This document shows positions 44,945-57,117 of a stretch of 64,000 nucleotides of DNA, piece after piece. Numbering within the stretch: position 1 is the stretch's first letter; each line of letters begins with the position of its first letter. The notes under the pieces are model-generated. The model ran no database searches, had not been told where the DNA came from, and saw only the letters and a list, made by a program, of their open reading frames with translations. The stretch is from Magnetospirillum sp. (GTDB taxonomy: Bacteria > Pseudomonadota > Alphaproteobacteria > Rhodospirillales > Magnetospirillaceae), in contig JANQAI010000008.1 in assembly GCA_024707145.1 (NCBI GenBank), positions 124,001 to 188,000 of the forward strand, in the 5' to 3' direction. Position numbers and translations under genes: made by a program.

Positions 44945-47211
44945 CTACTTGCTGGTGGCGGTGAACACGCCGTCCCAGCCGCCCCCGGAGGATCGGCCTC
45001 GAAGGTGGCGATGCGCTCCTCCATCAGGGCGTAGAAACCTTCGATGGGCAGGCCGTGGCGCAATTCCCCGCATTTGGCCAGCCATTGCCGTGCCTCGGCC
45101 CAGCGCTGCCCGCGATAGGCGTCGATGGTGGCCTTGTGGGCGGCCTCCAGTTCCAGGAACCACGGTTCCTGCGCCAAGGCGGGACGGCCCAGCAGGGTCC
45201 AGATGCGCACCGCCTCGGTCTTGCCCTTCACCTTGATCAGGTCCAGTTCCAGGGCGGCGTAGTCGGGCGCGCGCCTGCGGGTCTCGTCGCCGATGACGAT
45301 GGTGACGCCATAGGGCTTGCTCTGGCCCTCCAGGCGGGAGGCCAAGTTAACCGTGTCGCCCAGAACCGAATAATCGAAGCGCTGGTCCGAGCCCATGTTG
45401 CCCACGCAGACCGGGCCGGAATTGAGGCCGATGCCGATCTTGATGGGCACGTGGCGACGCTGCTCCACCTTGGCCTCCTGCTCCAGTTCGCCGTTGAGCG
45501 GGCCGAGGCGTTCCATCATCACCAGGGCGGATTCGCAGGCGTGGCGGGCGTGGTCCTCGTCATCCAGCGGGGCGTTCCAGAACGCCATGATGCAGTCGCC
45601 CATGTACTTGTCGATGGTGCCGTAACGGTCGAGGATGACGTTGGTCATGGGCGTCAGGAACCGGTTGATCAGCCGGGTCAACCCTTGCGCGTCGAACAGT
45701 TCCGAGATGGTGGTGAAGCCGCGCACGTCGCAGAACAGCAGGGTCATGTCGCGCATCTCGCCGCCCAGCTTCAGGTGCGACGGGTCGTGGGCCAGCTTCT
45801 CCACCAGGGCCGGCGACAAATAGCGGCCGAAGGCGGTGCGCACCTGGCGCCGCTGCGCCTCTTCGCTGGCATAGCCCCAATAGGTCATCTGCACGAACAG
45901 CAACGCGGCGGTCAGCGACGGGAACACCGGATCGTAAAGCTCGCGGTGCCCCACGAACTGCCACCACGACCAGCCGCTCAGGCCGCCGGCCGCCGCCAGG
46001 AACACCAGCAACGTCCAGCGCGCGCCGATCATGGGCACCAGCACGATCATCAGCACCGCCGCCAGCGCGGTGGCGAGGCCCTCGATGAAATGGGCGTCCA
46101 GCGGGACGGATAATTGCATGTCGCCCAGCACCGTCTCGATGATCTGGGCGTGCACGTCGACGCCGGGGATCCAGCGGTCCAGCGCGGTGGTGCGGATGTC
46201 CAGCAGCCCCGCGGCCGAGGTGCCGACGATCACCAGCTTGCCCGCCACCTTGGCCGGGTCGAAGGTGCCGTCTTTGACGTCCTTGGCCGAGATGTAGGCC
46301 TCGCGGTCGTACGGCGCGGCGTAGAGGAAGATGCGTCCCTTGGCATCCGTCCGCATGACGCTGGGGCGGATGACGATGTCCTTGATGCCCGGCAAGTCCT
46401 CGCCCTGCTTGGGCATGCGGATGAGGATGGAGGGCTGGCCGGTGGCCACCCGCAGCATTTCCACCGACAGCGCCGGATAGATGGTGTCGCCCACCTTCAC
46501 CGCCGCCGGGATGCGGCGCACCACGCCGTCGGGCTCGGGGGTGACGTTGAAGATGCCGCGGCCGGCCGCCGCCTGGTCCAGGATGGGGATGTTGCGCAGC
46601 AGCGCCACGTGCCGTTCCAGATGGGCCGACGGATCCCCGTTCAGGGTGCCGATGGAGGTGACCGGCATCTCCTCGCCGTCGGCGGCGTTCAGGCGGTCGC
46701 TGATGGTGGTCTGCCCCAGCACCACGCGGCCGGCCTGCTGGAAGATGTCGGCCAGCACCTCGTCATTGCCCTTCATGGCCCGCAGGCGCTTGGCAGTGGC
46801 CGGGTCCAGGCCGGTCATGGACTCCGCCACCTTGGCCGGCGACAGCCGGTCGGATTCGGCGAACACCACGTCGAAGGCCACCACGGCGGCGCCGGCATTG
46901 AACAGGTTCGCCACCATCTCGGCCACGGTCAGGCGCGACCACGGCCATTGCCCCAGGGCGGCCAGGCTGGCCTCGTCGATATCCACCACCGCCACCGGCC
47001 GGTCGACCGGACGCTCGCGCGGATGGACCTGCTGATAGAAATCGAAAACCTTGGCGCGGCCGATTTCCAGGAAACCGCCGGGATCGAACTGGCGCCACAC
47101 CAGCGCCGCCACCAGCAGCGCCAGGGCCGCCGGACGCCCGCCCTTCAGGGTCCAGCGCCGTATGGCGGCGAATGAGAAATTCCATCCCCTGCGCTTGGGC
47201 TTCGCCGCCAT
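44945..47211 (-). CDS. CHASE2-domain adenylate/guanylate cyclase (frameshift at C-terminus)
   Basis: A membrane cyclase of about 755 residues. N-terminal helix, a periplasmic CHASE2 sensor (about 40-370, VAVVDIDEASLAALGQWPWS, GAAVVAFDVVFAESDRLS), three membrane helices, and a class III cyclase domain (about 500-680) with DMTLLFCDVRGFTTISE, DKYMGDCIMAFWNAP and GLNSGPVCVGNMGSDQRFDY. The metal aspartates are present; the exact purine-specifying residues need an alignment. A small helical tail follows. The final codons are in a different frame from a G5 tract near 44985 (one more G gives GGWDGVFTATSK and a stop at 44945). It sits inside the type I secretion locus, divergent from the ABC gene. Confidence 0.87.
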
Positions 47212-47338
47212 CCCGTCCCCCCGGTCTTAAGCATTGCCAATCAAAAGCGAGCTAGAATAGGCATTCCGGCCCGGACAAGGAAGCACGGCCGTCATTTTTC
47301 ATTTGCCAGCGGCACGCGACAGAGCAAATGTCTTGCCC

Positions 47339-49096
47339 ATGACCAATGAACCCGACAAGCGAGCCTGGCTGCGGACCATCGTCGACCCGTTGCGGCCGGT
47401 GGCGCGCGAGTTGTTGGCCGCCTCTCTGTTCATCAATCTGATGGCCCTGGCGGCGCCCATCTTCGTCATGCAGGTCTACGACCGCGTCATCGGCCATTCC
47501 GGCATGGAAACGCTGAAGGGTCTGGTCATCGGCATGGCGCTGGTGCTGGGCTTCGATTTCATCATGCGCCAGTCGCGCGGCCGGGTAATGCAGATGGTGG
47601 CGCTGCGCATCGACGTGGAGGTGGGAACCCGGCTGTTCGACAAGCTGATGCGCCTGCCGCTGCGCACGCTGGAAAGCCGCCCCACCGCCGTCTGGCAGCA
47701 ATTGTTCCGCGACGTGGAAACCCTGCGCAACACGCTATCGGGCGCCACCGCCATCCTGCTGGCCGACCTGCCCTTCGTCTTTGTCTTCCTGGCGGTCATC
47801 TTCGTCATCGGCCGGCCGCTGGCCCTGGTCTTCGTGGTGATGTTCGCGCTGTTCGTCCTGCTGGCCTGGCGCTCGGGCCGGGCCCTGAACAATTCCGCCC
47901 AGCGCGAGAAGAACGTCACCGCCAGCCGCGACGCCCTGGTGGCCGAAATCATCGCCGGACGCGGCGTCGTCAAGTCGGTGGGCCTGGACCGGGCCGTGCG
48001 TCCCCTGTGGGAGGAACGCCAGGCCGGCGCCATCGAGCATGCCATCCAGCGCGGCGCGGTGGCCGACGGCTACGTCAACGTGGGCGCCGAGCTGACCCAG
48101 ATGGCCAGCATCATGCTGACCACGGTGGGCGCCGTGTTCATCATCGACCACGAGCTGACCATGGGCGCCCTGATTGCCTGCAACATGCTGTCGTCGCGCC
48201 TGTACGGCCCCATCAACCAACTGGTGGGGGCGTGGCGCAGCTTCGGCGGCTTCCGCCAGTCGGTGGACCGGCTGTCCGAGCTGTTCGCCGAAACCGAGGA
48301 CCGCACCGATTCGGCCATCCGGTTCCAGCGCCCCAGCGGCCGGCTGACCCTGGAGGCCCTGTCCTTCGCCTACGAGCCCGAGGCGGCGCCCTCGCTCTCC
48401 ATCGACAGGATCGACATCCGGCCAGGCGGCATCACCGCCATCCTGGGCAAGAACGGCAGCGGCAAGACCACCCTGCTGAAGGTGCTGATGGGGCTGTACC
48501 AGCCGGCCAAGGGCCGGGTCCTGCTGGACGACGCCGACATCGCCCAGTTCTCGCGGCCGGAACTGGCCGGCTGGATCGGCTATGTGCCGCAGGATTCGGT
48601 GCTGTTCAGCGCCAGCGTGCGCGACAACGTCGCCTATGGCGCCCCCGGCTGTTCCGACGAACAGATCCTGGCCGCCGCCAAGGCGGCCGGCGTGCACGAC
48701 GTCATCGCCGACATGCCCAAGGGCTATGCCACCCCCATCGGCGAGGCCGGCTCGCGCCTGTCGGGCGGACAGCGCCAGCGCATCGCCATCGCCCGCGCCC
48801 TGGTGGGCGATCCACCGGTGCTGCTGCTGGACGAGCCGTCGGCCAGCCTGGACCGCCAGGCCGAGGAAGACCTGCGCGCCACCCTCGCCGAACTGGCGAA
48901 GACCCGCACCGTGGTGGTGGTGACCCATTCCCCCGTGCTGCTGCCGGCCTGCCGCGACGTGGTGGTGCTGGACAAGGGCCATGTGGCCGTCGCCGGCCCG
49001 GCCGGCGAGGTGCTGCCGCGCCTGTTCGGCACCCGCCCGGCCGCCGCCAGGACGGCGCCGCCGCCCCACCAGATGCAGGCGCGGGTGACGCCATGA
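47339..49096 (+). CDS. Type I secretion ABC transporter, permease-ATPase (PrtD/LapB-like)
   Basis: A 585-residue half transporter: six membrane helices in the first 310 residues, then an ABC domain with Walker A GKNGSGKTT, Q-loop YVPQDSVLFS, signature LSGGQRQRIAIARALVG and Walker B VLLLDEPSASLD. There is no N-terminal C39 peptidase-like domain, so it is of the PrtD/HasD-like branch. ATG at 47339. Its stop overlaps the HlyD ATG (ATGA). It energises export of a substrate through the HlyD-TolC channel; no RTX-type substrate gene lies in the window. Confidence 0.92.
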   Translation: MTNEPDKRAWLRTIVDPLRPVARELLAASLFINLMALAAPIFVMQVYDRVIGHSGMETLKGLVIGMALVLGFDFIMRQSRGRVMQMVALRIDVEVGTRLFDKLMRLPLRTLESRPTAVWQQLFRDVETLRNTLSGATAILLADLPFVFVFLAVIFVIGRPLALVFVVMFALFVLLAWRSGRALNNSAQREKNVTASRDALVAEIIAGRGVVKSVGLDRAVRPLWEERQAGAIEHAIQRGAVADGYVNVGAELTQMASIMLTTVGAVFIIDHELTMGALIACNMLSSRLYGPINQLVGAWRSFGGFRQSVDRLSELFAETEDRTDSAIRFQRPSGRLTLEALSFAYEPEAAPSLSIDRIDIRPGGITAILGKNGSGKTTLLKVLMGLYQPAKGRVLLDDADIAQFSRPELAGWIGYVPQDSVLFSASVRDNVAYGAPGCSDEQILAAAKAAGVHDVIADMPKGYATPIGEAGSRLSGGQRQRIAIARALVGDPPVLLLDEPSASLDRQAEEDLRATLAELAKTRTVVVVTHSPVLLPACRDVVVLDKGHVAVAGPAGEVLPRLFGTRPAAARTAPPPHQMQARVTP

Positions 49097-50646
49097 CCGA
49101 GCAGAGTCCCCTTCCGCCGCCGCTTCCCCCGGCACCGCCGCAAGGCCCGGATGCCAGGGAACAGGCGCGTGCCCTGCTGCGCTCGCTGAAGGCGGTGCTG
49201 CGCTGGCTGGGGCCGCAGCCGGATCCCCGGAGCGAGGCGCAGCCGTTGTCCCGGCGGCTGCGCGCGCTGGCGCTGGACGCCTGGCGCTGGCTGCTGCCGG
49301 GCGGCCCGGTGCTGCTGCCCGCCGCCGAAGAGCGCCATCACGCCGCCGCGCAGGGCGGCCGCCTGCTGGCCTTGTCCAATTCCTATCCGCTGCCCACCTG
49401 GCGCCCGCTGGCGCGCGCCGTCATGGTGGCGCTCGCCCTGTTCATCGTCTGGGCCCTGCTGGCCAGTCTGGACGAGGTCGCCATCGCCAGCGGCGAGGTG
49501 GTGCCCGAGGGCAAGGTCAAGGTGATCCAGCACCTGGAAGGCGGCGTGGTGCGCGAGATTTCCGTCGCCGAGGGCCAGGAGGTGAAGGAAGGCACGCCGC
49601 TGATGCAGCTGGACCTGTCGGCCACCTCCATCAACCGCGACGAATTGCAGGTGCGCCTGGACGGCCTGACCTTGCAGCGGGCCCGCCTGCGCGCCGAGGT
49701 GGCCGGTTCCGCCAACGTGGACTTCCCCGCCGACGAAGCCAAGCGCCAGCCCGTCCTGCTGGCCTCGGAGCAACGCAATTTCGACAGCCGGCGCCAGGCC
49801 CTGCGCGCCACCCTGGCGGTGTTGCAGGACCAGGCCCGCCAGAAACAGCTGGAAGTGCAGGAACTGGAAACCCGCCAGCGCGCCCTGGCCTCGAACCTGC
49901 GGCTGTCGCGCGAACGCCTGGCCATGTCCAACGAGCTGATGAAATCAGGCCTGACCGCCAAGATGGAACACGTGGCCCTGCAGGGCCAGGTGGAGGAACT
50001 GGAAGGCCAACTGGAGAGCGTGCGCGCCTCGATCCCACGCGCCCAGGCCGGCGGCGCCGAGGCCAAAAGCCGCATCGAGGAGGAGCAGGCCCGCTTCGTG
50101 CGCACCGCCCAGGGCGAGTTGTCCGAGGTGGAACTGAACGTGGCCCGCACCCGCGAGCTGCTGTCCCAGGCTTCGGACCAGCAGCGCCGCACCCAGATCA
50201 CCAGCCCCATCGACGGCATCGTCAAGAACCTGCGGGCCAACACCATCGGCGGCGTGGTCAAGGCGGGCGACCCCATCATGGAGATCGTGCCCCTGCACGA
50301 GCGCCTGCAGATCGACGCCAAGCTGAACCCGGCCGACCGCGGCTACGTGCAGGCGGGGCAGAAGGCCATGGTCAAGCTGTCGGCCTACGACTACACCACC
50401 TATGGCGGGCTGGAGGGCGACGTCATCCTGGTCGCCCCCGACACCACCATCGGCCAGGACAACCAGCCCTATTACCGGGTGGTGGTGCAGACCGGGCGGG
50501 CCTATCTGGGCGACGACACCCAGAAGCGGCCCATCACTGCCGGCATGCAGGCCACGGTGGACATCCACACCGGCACCCGCACGGTGATGGAATACCTGAT
50601 CAAGCCGGTGTTGAAGCTACGCCACGAGGCGTTCCGCGAACGCTAG
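49093..50646 (+). CDS. HlyD-family type I secretion adaptor
   Basis: Membrane-fusion protein of 517 residues. A long, Pro-rich cytoplasmic N-terminus (about 1-110) precedes one membrane helix (about 112-132, AVMVALALFIVWALLASL), then a lipoyl half (VIQHLEGGVVREISVAEGQ), a long alpha-helical hairpin of coiled coil, the second lipoyl half (ITSPIDGIVKNLRANTIGGV) and a beta-barrel with the typical C-terminus (TRTVMEYLIKPV). It joins the ABC protein to TolC. The cytoplasmic extension is longer than in HlyD or PrtE and could contact the substrate. Confidence 0.92.
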   Translation: MTEQSPLPPPLPPAPPQGPDAREQARALLRSLKAVLRWLGPQPDPRSEAQPLSRRLRALALDAWRWLLPGGPVLLPAAEERHHAAAQGGRLLALSNSYPLPTWRPLARAVMVALALFIVWALLASLDEVAIASGEVVPEGKVKVIQHLEGGVVREISVAEGQEVKEGTPLMQLDLSATSINRDELQVRLDGLTLQRARLRAEVAGSANVDFPADEAKRQPVLLASEQRNFDSRRQALRATLAVLQDQARQKQLEVQELETRQRALASNLRLSRERLAMSNELMKSGLTAKMEHVALQGQVEELEGQLESVRASIPRAQAGGAEAKSRIEEEQARFVRTAQGELSEVELNVARTRELLSQASDQQRRTQITSPIDGIVKNLRANTIGGVVKAGDPIMEIVPLHERLQIDAKLNPADRGYVQAGQKAMVKLSAYDYTTYGGLEGDVILVAPDTTIGQDNQPYYRVVVQTGRAYLGDDTQKRPITAGMQATVDIHTGTRTVMEYLIKPVLKLRHEAFRER

Positions 50647-50683
50647 AGTTTGTCCGGTTCGGACGAAATCACTTTCGTCCCAC

Positions 50684-50744
50684 CGTCACCCTCGGGCTTG
50701 ACCCGAGGGTCCATGGATGGCCGGGTCGGGCCCGGCCATGACGG
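50684..50744. repeat. Dispersed palindromic intergenic repeat, family 1 (copy E)
   Basis: CGTCACCCTCGGGCTTGACC on the left and GGTCGGGCCCGGCCATGACGG on the right. It is close to the reverse complement of the copy at 38204-38263. It fills the gap between the convergent HlyD and DUF411 genes. Confidence 0.78.
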
Positions 50745-50768
50745 TGAGGGGGGATGCTTCCATCTACC

Positions 50769-51197
50769 TCAGAAACGCATGAACGGCTTGGCCCCGTCGG
50801 GCCCGAACGTATAGACGGTGAACGGCTCGGGCTTGCCGGACATGCCGGGGGAGCCCTGCGGCATGCCGGGCGCGGCGATGCCGGTTACCTTGGGCCGCTC
50901 GGCCAGTAGCTTGGCGATGGCTTCGGCCGGCACATGCCCTTCCACCACGTAGCCGTCGATGACGGCGGTATGGCACGACTGCATGGCCTCGGGCACCTTG
51001 AGGTGCTGCTTCATCGGCCCCACGTCGTCCAGGCTGACCACCTTGGCGGCATGGCCCTTGGCCTTCATGTACTCCACCCAACCGGCACAGCAGCCGCAGC
51101 TGTCGGCCTTGTAGACGGTCATGGATTCGGCAGCCAGGGCCGGCAGCGCCCAGGCGCCCAGCAGCAGGGCCAGCGCCCCGCGCATCATCTTGCTCAT
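50769..51197 (-). CDS. DUF411 periplasmic metal-binding protein
   Basis: A 142-residue exported protein with signal peptide (ALALLLGAWALPALAAE). The mature protein is DUF411 with the start VYKADSCGCCAGWVEYMKAKG and the downstream CHTAVIDGYVVEGHVPAEAI. Proteins of this family are often next to copper-resistance genes and probably bind copper through the CGCC and CH residues. ATG at 51197 follows GGGAG. The Cys-rich exported protein upstream is on the same strand. Confidence 0.88.
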   Translation of the reverse strand: MSKMMRGALALLLGAWALPALAAESMTVYKADSCGCCAGWVEYMKAKGHAAKVVSLDDVGPMKQHLKVPEAMQSCHTAVIDGYVVEGHVPAEAIAKLLAERPKVTGIAAPGMPQGSPGMSGKPEPFTVYTFGPDGAKPFMRF

Positions 51198-51265
51198 TCC
51201 ATCAACTCCCAGATAGGCGCCGCCGCGCGGTCGCCTCAAGCCTTCACAAATCAGCGGTCGAGGGT

Positions 51266-51586
51266 TCAGGAGCGGGGCGGCCGCAAGGGCGGCGGCCACC
51301 GGGTAGACGCCACGGAAACGTCACCGGGAACGGGGGGATGGGAGATGGCGGCGGCCAGAACGACGGGGTCGGCCGCGGCCAGCGCCGGCAGCACCACATG
51401 CGAGGCGCAAGTAACCACACAGGCATGGTCTTGGGGGGCGCCATCCACGCACGGGTGACCGCAGCCGTCTCGGCCGGCCTCGGCCGCCGGCTGGGAAGGG
51501 GCATGGGCTGCGCTGACTGCAGCTGTCCAAACGGGCGCCAGCGTCAGCGCCAGGATCGCCAGAAGGATTCGCAACCGCGCACGCAT
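51266..51586 (-). CDS. Small Cys/His-containing exported protein
   Basis: A 106-residue protein with signal peptide (LLAILALTLAPVWTAAVSAAHA). The mature part has a Cys/His cluster, GCGHPCVDGAPQDHACVVTC, and a Pro-rich end. I do not recognise a family, although small DUF2946-like proteins in copper loci look similar. It precedes the DUF411 gene, so a role in periplasmic copper handling is possible. Because it is small and its C-terminal part is low in complexity, this call is moderate. Confidence 0.55.
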   Translation of the reverse strand: MRARLRILLAILALTLAPVWTAAVSAAHAPSQPAAEAGRDGCGHPCVDGAPQDHACVVTCASHVVLPALAAADPVVLAAAISHPPVPGDVSVASTRWPPPLRPPRS

Positions 51587-51633
51587 GGTATGACCATACG
51601 CGGCCCACCGCCGCTCTGGAAGGCCGAAAGCGG

Positions 51634-52407
51634 TCAGGTGATGTTGAACCGCGCCAGGCTTTCGGCCAGATCGTCGCCGAATTGCGGGCCCTTGCGGATC
51701 AGGGCGGCGCGAGGCGGCAGGCCGGCCAGCTTGGGATGGCCCCAGGTATAGGAGGTGAGGACGGCGAACGGGATGCCCTGGGTCACCGGCATGGCAGCCA
51801 GGGCGCTGCCCAGGTCCACGCCGGTCAACACGCCCAGTTCCATGGAGGCGACCACCAGATCGGGCTTGGAATGAACCACCGTCTCCAGCGCCGCGAAGGG
51901 ATCGCGCACCACCGAGGTGCGATAGCCGCAGGCGGCCAGTTCCCGTTCCACGATGCGGCTCATGGCCTTTTCCGGCACCACCAGCAGCACTTCCACGTTC
52001 TTCTTTTCGATCGGGCCGAAATCCACGTCGGCCGTGCGCTTGGCCGGCAGCGAGCGCACCATGGCCGGCATGTCGGCATCGGCCGCGCCCTCGCCGTCCG
52101 CCAGCTTCTCGATGCGGTCGATGAAGACCTGGATTTCGTCCAGTTCGGCGGGACCGACGGAATGCAACTCGCCCACGTATTCGTCCAGGCGGTGGGTGAC
52201 CAGCTTGATCAGCGGCAGGCTCAGCGCCTGGGCCTGGCTGCGCAGGTTGCTGGCCTCGCGCTTGAGCGTGGCCAGCCCTTCCTCGGCCGTCACGCTGCGC
52301 GAGCGCATGTTGCCCAGCAGCACCTGAAGCGCGCTGGCGGTATCGCGCAGCTCCTCGAAAAACTCGCTGACGACCCGGCGTTCGTTTTCGTTGTCGGCCG
52401 TTTCCAT
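51634..52407 (-). CDS. Receiver-like protein lacking the phospho-acceptor
   Basis: A 257-residue cytoplasmic protein. The N-terminal half is helical and resembles an HPt-like or four-helix bundle (LREASNL-type helices, residues about 1-110). The C-terminal half looks like a response-regulator receiver (VLLVVPEKAMSRIVEREL, SKPDLVVASMELGVLTGVDL, VLTSYTWG, ALIRKGP), but the two acidic residues of the first loop are missing and the acceptor Asp position reads Ser (in VVASMEL). The Thr/Ser and Lys positions remain. So it is likely a pseudo-receiver that works by protein contacts. Start ATG at 52407. Confidence 0.7.
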   Translation of the reverse strand: METADNENERRVVSEFFEELRDTASALQVLLGNMRSRSVTAEEGLATLKREASNLRSQAQALSLPLIKLVTHRLDEYVGELHSVGPAELDEIQVFIDRIEKLADGEGAADADMPAMVRSLPAKRTADVDFGPIEKKNVEVLLVVPEKAMSRIVERELAACGYRTSVVRDPFAALETVVHSKPDLVVASMELGVLTGVDLGSALAAMPVTQGIPFAVLTSYTWGHPKLAGLPPRAALIRKGPQFGDDLAESLARFNIT

Positions 52408-52511
52408 CCCGCGCTGTCCTCCCCCCGTTTGGTCACAAGCCACAGGGATACACCAGTTCCGCCATCAGCGGAACCAGGGCGATGCCCGGTGCGGGCAAAT
52501 CCAGGGAAAGA

Positions 52512-52964
52512 TCAGGCGCAGGCGGCCTCGCGCCGGGCCAGGCGGCGGCCTTCGGCCGCGATCATGTCGGCCAGGGTATAGCGGTCCAGCGCGGCGAAGA
52601 AGGCCGCGAGGCCCTGGCCGAAGGCGACGCGGGCGATGCAGCCGCCCTGCATCAGACAGGTCTCGTCGTTGCAGCCGATATCGGCGCGCATGCAGCGCGC
52701 CAGGGCGAAATCCTCCTCGGTGCGGCGGACGAACTCGCCCAGGCGCACGTCTTCGGGCTGCACCAGCAGGCGCACGCCGCCATACTTGCCGCGCACGGTC
52801 TCCAGATAGCCGCCCCGGCCCAGCTGATGCACCACCTTGGTCAGATGATTCTTCGAGATGCCGTAACAATCCGCGATTTCGCTGATGGTCACCAAATCGC
52901 CGTCGCGGAGCCCGACATGGACCAAAACCCGCAACGCATAGTCCGTGTGAAGCGTCAGTCGCAT
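52512..52964 (-). CDS. nsrR: Rrf2-family regulator, NsrR-like
   Basis: A 150-residue regulator with N-terminus MRLTLHTDYALRVLVHVGL and HTH region SEIADCYGISKNHLTKVVHQ, both typical of NsrR. The cluster cysteines are in the segment ARCMRADIGCNDETCLMQGGC. NsrR uses an iron-sulfur cluster to sense nitric oxide and derepress detoxification genes. No NO reductase or flavohaemoglobin gene is adjacent. This is the second NsrR-like protein in the window, and its N-terminus is closer to classical NsrR than the one at 23444. ATG at 52964. Confidence 0.87.
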   Translation of the reverse strand: MRLTLHTDYALRVLVHVGLRDGDLVTISEIADCYGISKNHLTKVVHQLGRGGYLETVRGKYGGVRLLVQPEDVRLGEFVRRTEEDFALARCMRADIGCNDETCLMQGGCIARVAFGQGLAAFFAALDRYTLADMIAAEGRRLARREAACA

Positions 52965-53168
52965 TGTTCCGACTTCGTGTTATCCCCCGATAGAGAGGCA
53001 TCTTCTATTGGTTGCGAATATAAGGTCAACACCCTAAGCGTCATGCCACCCATGCGGGGTTAACGGGTAATCAATTTGCGCCTTTCCTTGAGACGCCGAC
53101 AAGGCTACAAGTGATTGATCGGCCAAGAATGCCAAGCCGGATGGGCGGCCAGGAGGGGGGCCTCGAAC

Positions 53169-54143
53169 TTGACCGTGCGCGCGCTTCTCGCCGGATTCGT
53201 CCTCGTCTGTCTCGCTGCCTTTTCCAGCGCGTCCTTCTGCCGCGAATTGCGGGTCGCCGACACCCACCCCGCCGACTACCCCACCGTCCAGGCCCTCGAC
53301 CACATGGGCCGCCTGCTGGCCGAGCGCTCGCAAGGACGGCTGACGTTGAAGGTGCTGCACTCCCGCCTGATGGGCGAGGAGGACGAGACGATCCAGCACG
53401 TGCGCGTCGGCGCCCTGGACATGGCCCGGGTCAACCTGGCACCGCTGAACACCCTGGTCCCCGAGACGGCCGTGCCGTCGCTGCCCTTCCTGTTCCGCTC
53501 GCCCGACCACCTGCACCGGGTGTTCGACGGCCCCATCGGCGCCGACATCGCCAAGGCGTTCGAGCGCCATGGCTTCATCGCCCTGGCCTTCTATGATTCC
53601 GGCTCGCGCTCGTTCTACAACAGCCGCCGGCCGCTTGCCGTGCCCGCCGACCTGCGGAACCTGCGCATGCGTGTCCAGCAATCGCCGGTGGCCGAGGCCA
53701 TGGTGCGGGCGCTGGGCGCCACGCCCGCCCCGCTGCCCTACGGCCAGGTGGGCGTCGCCCTGCGCACGGGAGTCATCGACGGGGCGGAGAACAACTGGCC
53801 CTCCTACCAGGACGCCCACCATTTCGAGGCGGCGCGCTTCTATTCCCTGACCGAGCACACCATGGCGCCGGAAGTGCTGCTGATGTCGCGCAAGGTGTGG
53901 GACGGCCTGAGCGGCGCCGAGCAGGCCCTGCTGCGGCAGGCGGCCCAGGATTCGGTCCCGGTGATGCGCGCCTTGTGGCGCGAGCGCGAGCGCACTGCCC
54001 GCGACGCCCTGGCCGCTGCCGGCGTCGCGGTCAATACCGTGGACAAGGCCGCCTTCGCCGAGGCCATGCGCCCGGTGCACGAGCACTTCGCCGGCGACGC
54101 CCGCCAGAAGGACCTGCTGCGCCGCATCCAGGCGGCCGAGTAG
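53169..54143 (+). CDS. TRAP-type (DctP) periplasmic solute-binding protein
   Basis: A 324-residue exported binding protein. Signal peptide ([18 protein letters not shown]), then the DctP fold with the family phrases [38 protein letters not shown] and [15 protein letters not shown]. DctP proteins bind organic acids, the carboxylate usually held by an Arg (here in [12 protein letters not shown]). No DctQ/DctM permease genes are nearby; instead the stop is 11 bases before a large sensor kinase. It could present a ligand to that kinase rather than serve uptake. The TTG at 53169 is chosen by the AGGAGGGGGG ribosome site. Confidence 0.86.
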   Translation: MTVRALLAGFVLVCLAAFSSASFCRELRVADTHPADYPTVQALDHMGRLLAERSQGRLTLKVLHSRLMGEEDETIQHVRVGALDMARVNLAPLNTLVPETAVPSLPFLFRSPDHLHRVFDGPIGADIAKAFERHGFIALAFYDSGSRSFYNSRRPLAVPADLRNLRMRVQQSPVAEAMVRALGATPAPLPYGQVGVALRTGVIDGAENNWPSYQDAHHFEAARFYSLTEHTMAPEVLLMSRKVWDGLSGAEQALLRQAAQDSVPVMRALWRERERTARDALAAAGVAVNTVDKAAFAEAMRPVHEHFAGDARQKDLLRRIQAAE

Positions 54144-54154
54144 GAGGGGGCGCC

Positions 54155-57113
<2,959 letters not shown>

Positions 57114-57117
<4 letters not shown>

